Positions 4,322 through 5,683 of a stretch of DNA of 5,683 nt are shown in pieces; positions within the stretch are counted from its first letter, which is position 1, and every line of letters starts with the position of its first letter. A program made the position numbers and the translations under genes. Location: assembly GCA_025455245.1 (NCBI GenBank), contig JALOMX010000159.1:1-5683 (forward strand), given 5' to 3'. Origin of the DNA: Chitinophagaceae bacterium. Its GTDB lineage: Bacteria > Bacteroidota > Bacteroidia > Chitinophagales > Chitinophagaceae. The notes below the pieces were generated by a model. The model saw only the letters and a program-made list of their open reading frames with translations, was not told where the DNA came from and made no database searches.

Positions 4322-5683
4322 ATGCAATCATACGCAGCACAGGTAAGTGCTTTACTGAATATCCGTTTAACACAGGTTCAGGCTGTTTTAGACCTTTTGG
4401 CCGAAGGTGCCACCATTCCTTTTATTGCACGATACAGAAAAGATAAAACCGGGAACCTCGATGAAGTACAGATTCAGCAGGTGCAGGATACTGCAAAGCA
4501 GGTGCAGGAATTCGCGGAAAGAAAGGCCTATATCGAAAAAACCATCACCGAACAGGGCAAAATGACAGAGGTGTTACAGGAGGCCCTGAATAAAGCTGCC
4601 ACCATCAATGAACTTGAAGACATTTACCTGCCCTACAAACCCAAACGCCGCACCAAGGCGCAAATAGCCCGCGAAAACGGTCTTGAACCGCTTGCAAACC
4701 TGTTGCTTGCCCAGCAAAGCGAAGATATTCAGAACATTGCCGCGGGTTTCATCCATGAGCAGGTTGTTTCCGCAGACGATGCGCTGAAAGGCGCTATGGA
4801 CATTATAGCCGAAACGGTGAATGAAGATGCTGAAGTAAGGGCCGGCATGCGCCATTTATTTGAAAGGGAGGCAAGGCTTATCAGTAAAGTGCTTGCGGAT
4901 AAGGAACAGGAAGCGATTAAGTACAAGGATTATTTCGACTATAGCGAACAGGTGATCAAAGTTCCAAGCCATCGCGGGCTTGCTGTGCTGCGGGGCTTTA
5001 TGGAAGGTTTTTTGCGTATGTCCATTGAGCCGGAAGAAGAACTCGCCCTTGAATTGCTTGAAGAAAGGTTTGTAAAGGGTATGAGCACGGAAGGCCCTTA
5101 TGTAAAAAAAGCCCTGAAGGATTGCTGGAAACGACTGTTGCAGCCCTCGCTCGAAAGCGAATTTCGCATGGCCCTGAAGCAGCGATGCGATGAGGATGCC
5201 ATTGCCGTATTTGCGGAAAACCTCCGACAGCTTTTGCTGGCAAGCCCACTCGGCAGTAAAAGGATCATTGCCATTGACCCGGGATACCGCACAGGTTGTA
5301 AAACCGTTGTACTTGATGAAAAAGGTAGTTTGCAGGAAAATACACTCATTTACGTGCATGAACCCAACAGGTTGTCTGATTCAGAGAAAACCATCCGGCA
5401 CCTTGTTTCAAAGTATGGTATTGAAGCCATTGCCATTGGAGACGGTACCGCCGGCAGGGAAACCGAACAATTCATTAAAAAACTCGAGCTCGGCCTGCCC
5501 GTTTTCCTCGTCAATGAAGCCGGGGCTTCTGTATACAGTGCCAGCGAAGTTGCCCGCGAAGAATTTCCCGACCATGACGTTACTGTGCGTGGTTCGGTAA
5601 GCATAGGCCGGCGCCTGATGGACCCGCTTGCCGAACTCGTGAAAATCGATCCAAAGAGTATTGGGGTAGGGCAGTACCAGCAT
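4322..5683 (+). CDS. tex: Tex, RNA-binding transcription accessory protein (N-terminal 454 codons; 3' partial)
   Basis: Tex is a conserved cytosolic nucleic-acid-binding protein linked to transcription; family members run to about 750-800 aa, so roughly 60% is present. The frame reads without a stop from the ATG at 4322 to the window edge. The start MQSYAAQVSALLNI fits the family, whose N-terminus is followed by EGATIPFIARYRKDKTGNLDEVQI (residues 28-51) and LEDIYLPYKPKRRTKAQIAREN (98-119). A helical region follows, with a HRG...GFM...S segment near 217-232. The YqgF/RuvC-like domain begins at RIIAIDPGYRTGCK (314-327), with Asp319 where RuvC-like folds place the first acidic residue. IGDGTAGRETE (372-382) and NEAGASVYSASEVAREEFP (398-416) come next, then SIGRRLMDPLAELVKIDPKSIGVGQYQH at the edge. 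The helix-hairpin-helix and C-terminal S1 domains would lie beyond the window. The usual IGNGTASRE reads IGDGTAGRE here, a mild variant. No Shine-Dalgarno sequence is seen. Confidence 0.95.
   Translation, partial: MQSYAAQVSALLNIRLTQVQAVLDLLAEGATIPFIARYRKDKTGNLDEVQIQQVQDTAKQVQEFAERKAYIEKTITEQGKMTEVLQEALNKAATINELEDIYLPYKPKRRTKAQIARENGLEPLANLLLAQQSEDIQNIAAGFIHEQVVSADDALKGAMDIIAETVNEDAEVRAGMRHLFEREARLISKVLADKEQEAIKYKDYFDYSEQVIKVPSHRGLAVLRGFMEGFLRMSIEPEEELALELLEERFVKGMSTEGPYVKKALKDCWKRLLQPSLESEFRMALKQRCDEDAIAVFAENLRQLLLASPLGSKRIIAIDPGYRTGCKTVVLDEKGSLQENTLIYVHEPNRLSDSEKTIRHLVSKYGIEAIAIGDGTAGRETEQFIKKLELGLPVFLVNEAGASVYSASEVAREEFPDHDVTVRGSVSIGRRLMDPLAELVKIDPKSIGVGQYQH

Noticed and set aside
4856..5359. 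167-residue minus-strand frame opposite tex, with other overlapping minus-strand frames
   Set aside because: Antisense shadow of a conserved gene; low-complexity Phe/Leu-rich composition and no recognisable domain.
5190..5600. 136-residue plus-strand frame inside tex
   Set aside because: It is in a different frame from tex, whose reading frame has clear conserved motifs throughout; the codons here are a shadow.

Overview
The window looks like chromosomal DNA of a member of the Bacteroidota. Three things point that way: a protein tail of the type IX secretion (T9SS) sorting kind, A-rich leaders without Shine-Dalgarno sequences, and sites resembling the Bacteroidota promoter (TTTG ... TAnnTTTG). 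Base composition is moderate, except for an AT-rich left end. There is no rRNA, tRNA, CRISPR array, transposase or phage gene. Most of the window is ordinary housekeeping or accessory metabolism, with separate transcription units rather than one operon.

Layout, left to right. (1) 1-1026 (+): an open frame, cut by the left edge, that joins the membrane-anchoring C-terminal half of a GtrB/DPM1-like family 2 glycosyltransferase to a secreted-protein beta domain and a T9SS-like tail. GC content jumps exactly at the join (about nt 478), so this is either a recombined gene or an assembly chimera. An intrinsic terminator follows (1088-1115). (2) 1254-2150 (+): a YdhF-type aldo/keto reductase whose catalytic His is replaced by Asp. 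It has a likely TTG start and a strong terminator (2177-2214). (3) 2237-3301 (+): an Old Yellow Enzyme (YqjM/XenA class) flavin oxidoreductase with its active site intact. (4) 3309-3992 (-): a GNAT acetyltransferase, convergent with the previous gene and only 7 nt from it. (5) 3993-4321: the largest intergenic gap. On the minus strand it holds a promoter-like site, about 55 nt of G-rich leader, and a perfect GC-rich hairpin followed by a T tract. This could be a small RNA or an attenuated leader for the GNAT gene. (6) 4322 to the right edge (+): the N-terminal 454 codons of Tex, an RNA-binding transcription accessory protein.

The genes do not form an obvious pathway. The aldo/keto reductase and the ene-reductase are both predicted NAD(P)H-dependent redox enzymes on the same strand, but a terminator separates them. 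The points most worth a second look are the glycosyltransferase/T9SS fusion, the reductase without its catalytic His, and the minus-strand leader at 4080-4170. I did not find a convincing new multi-gene system.
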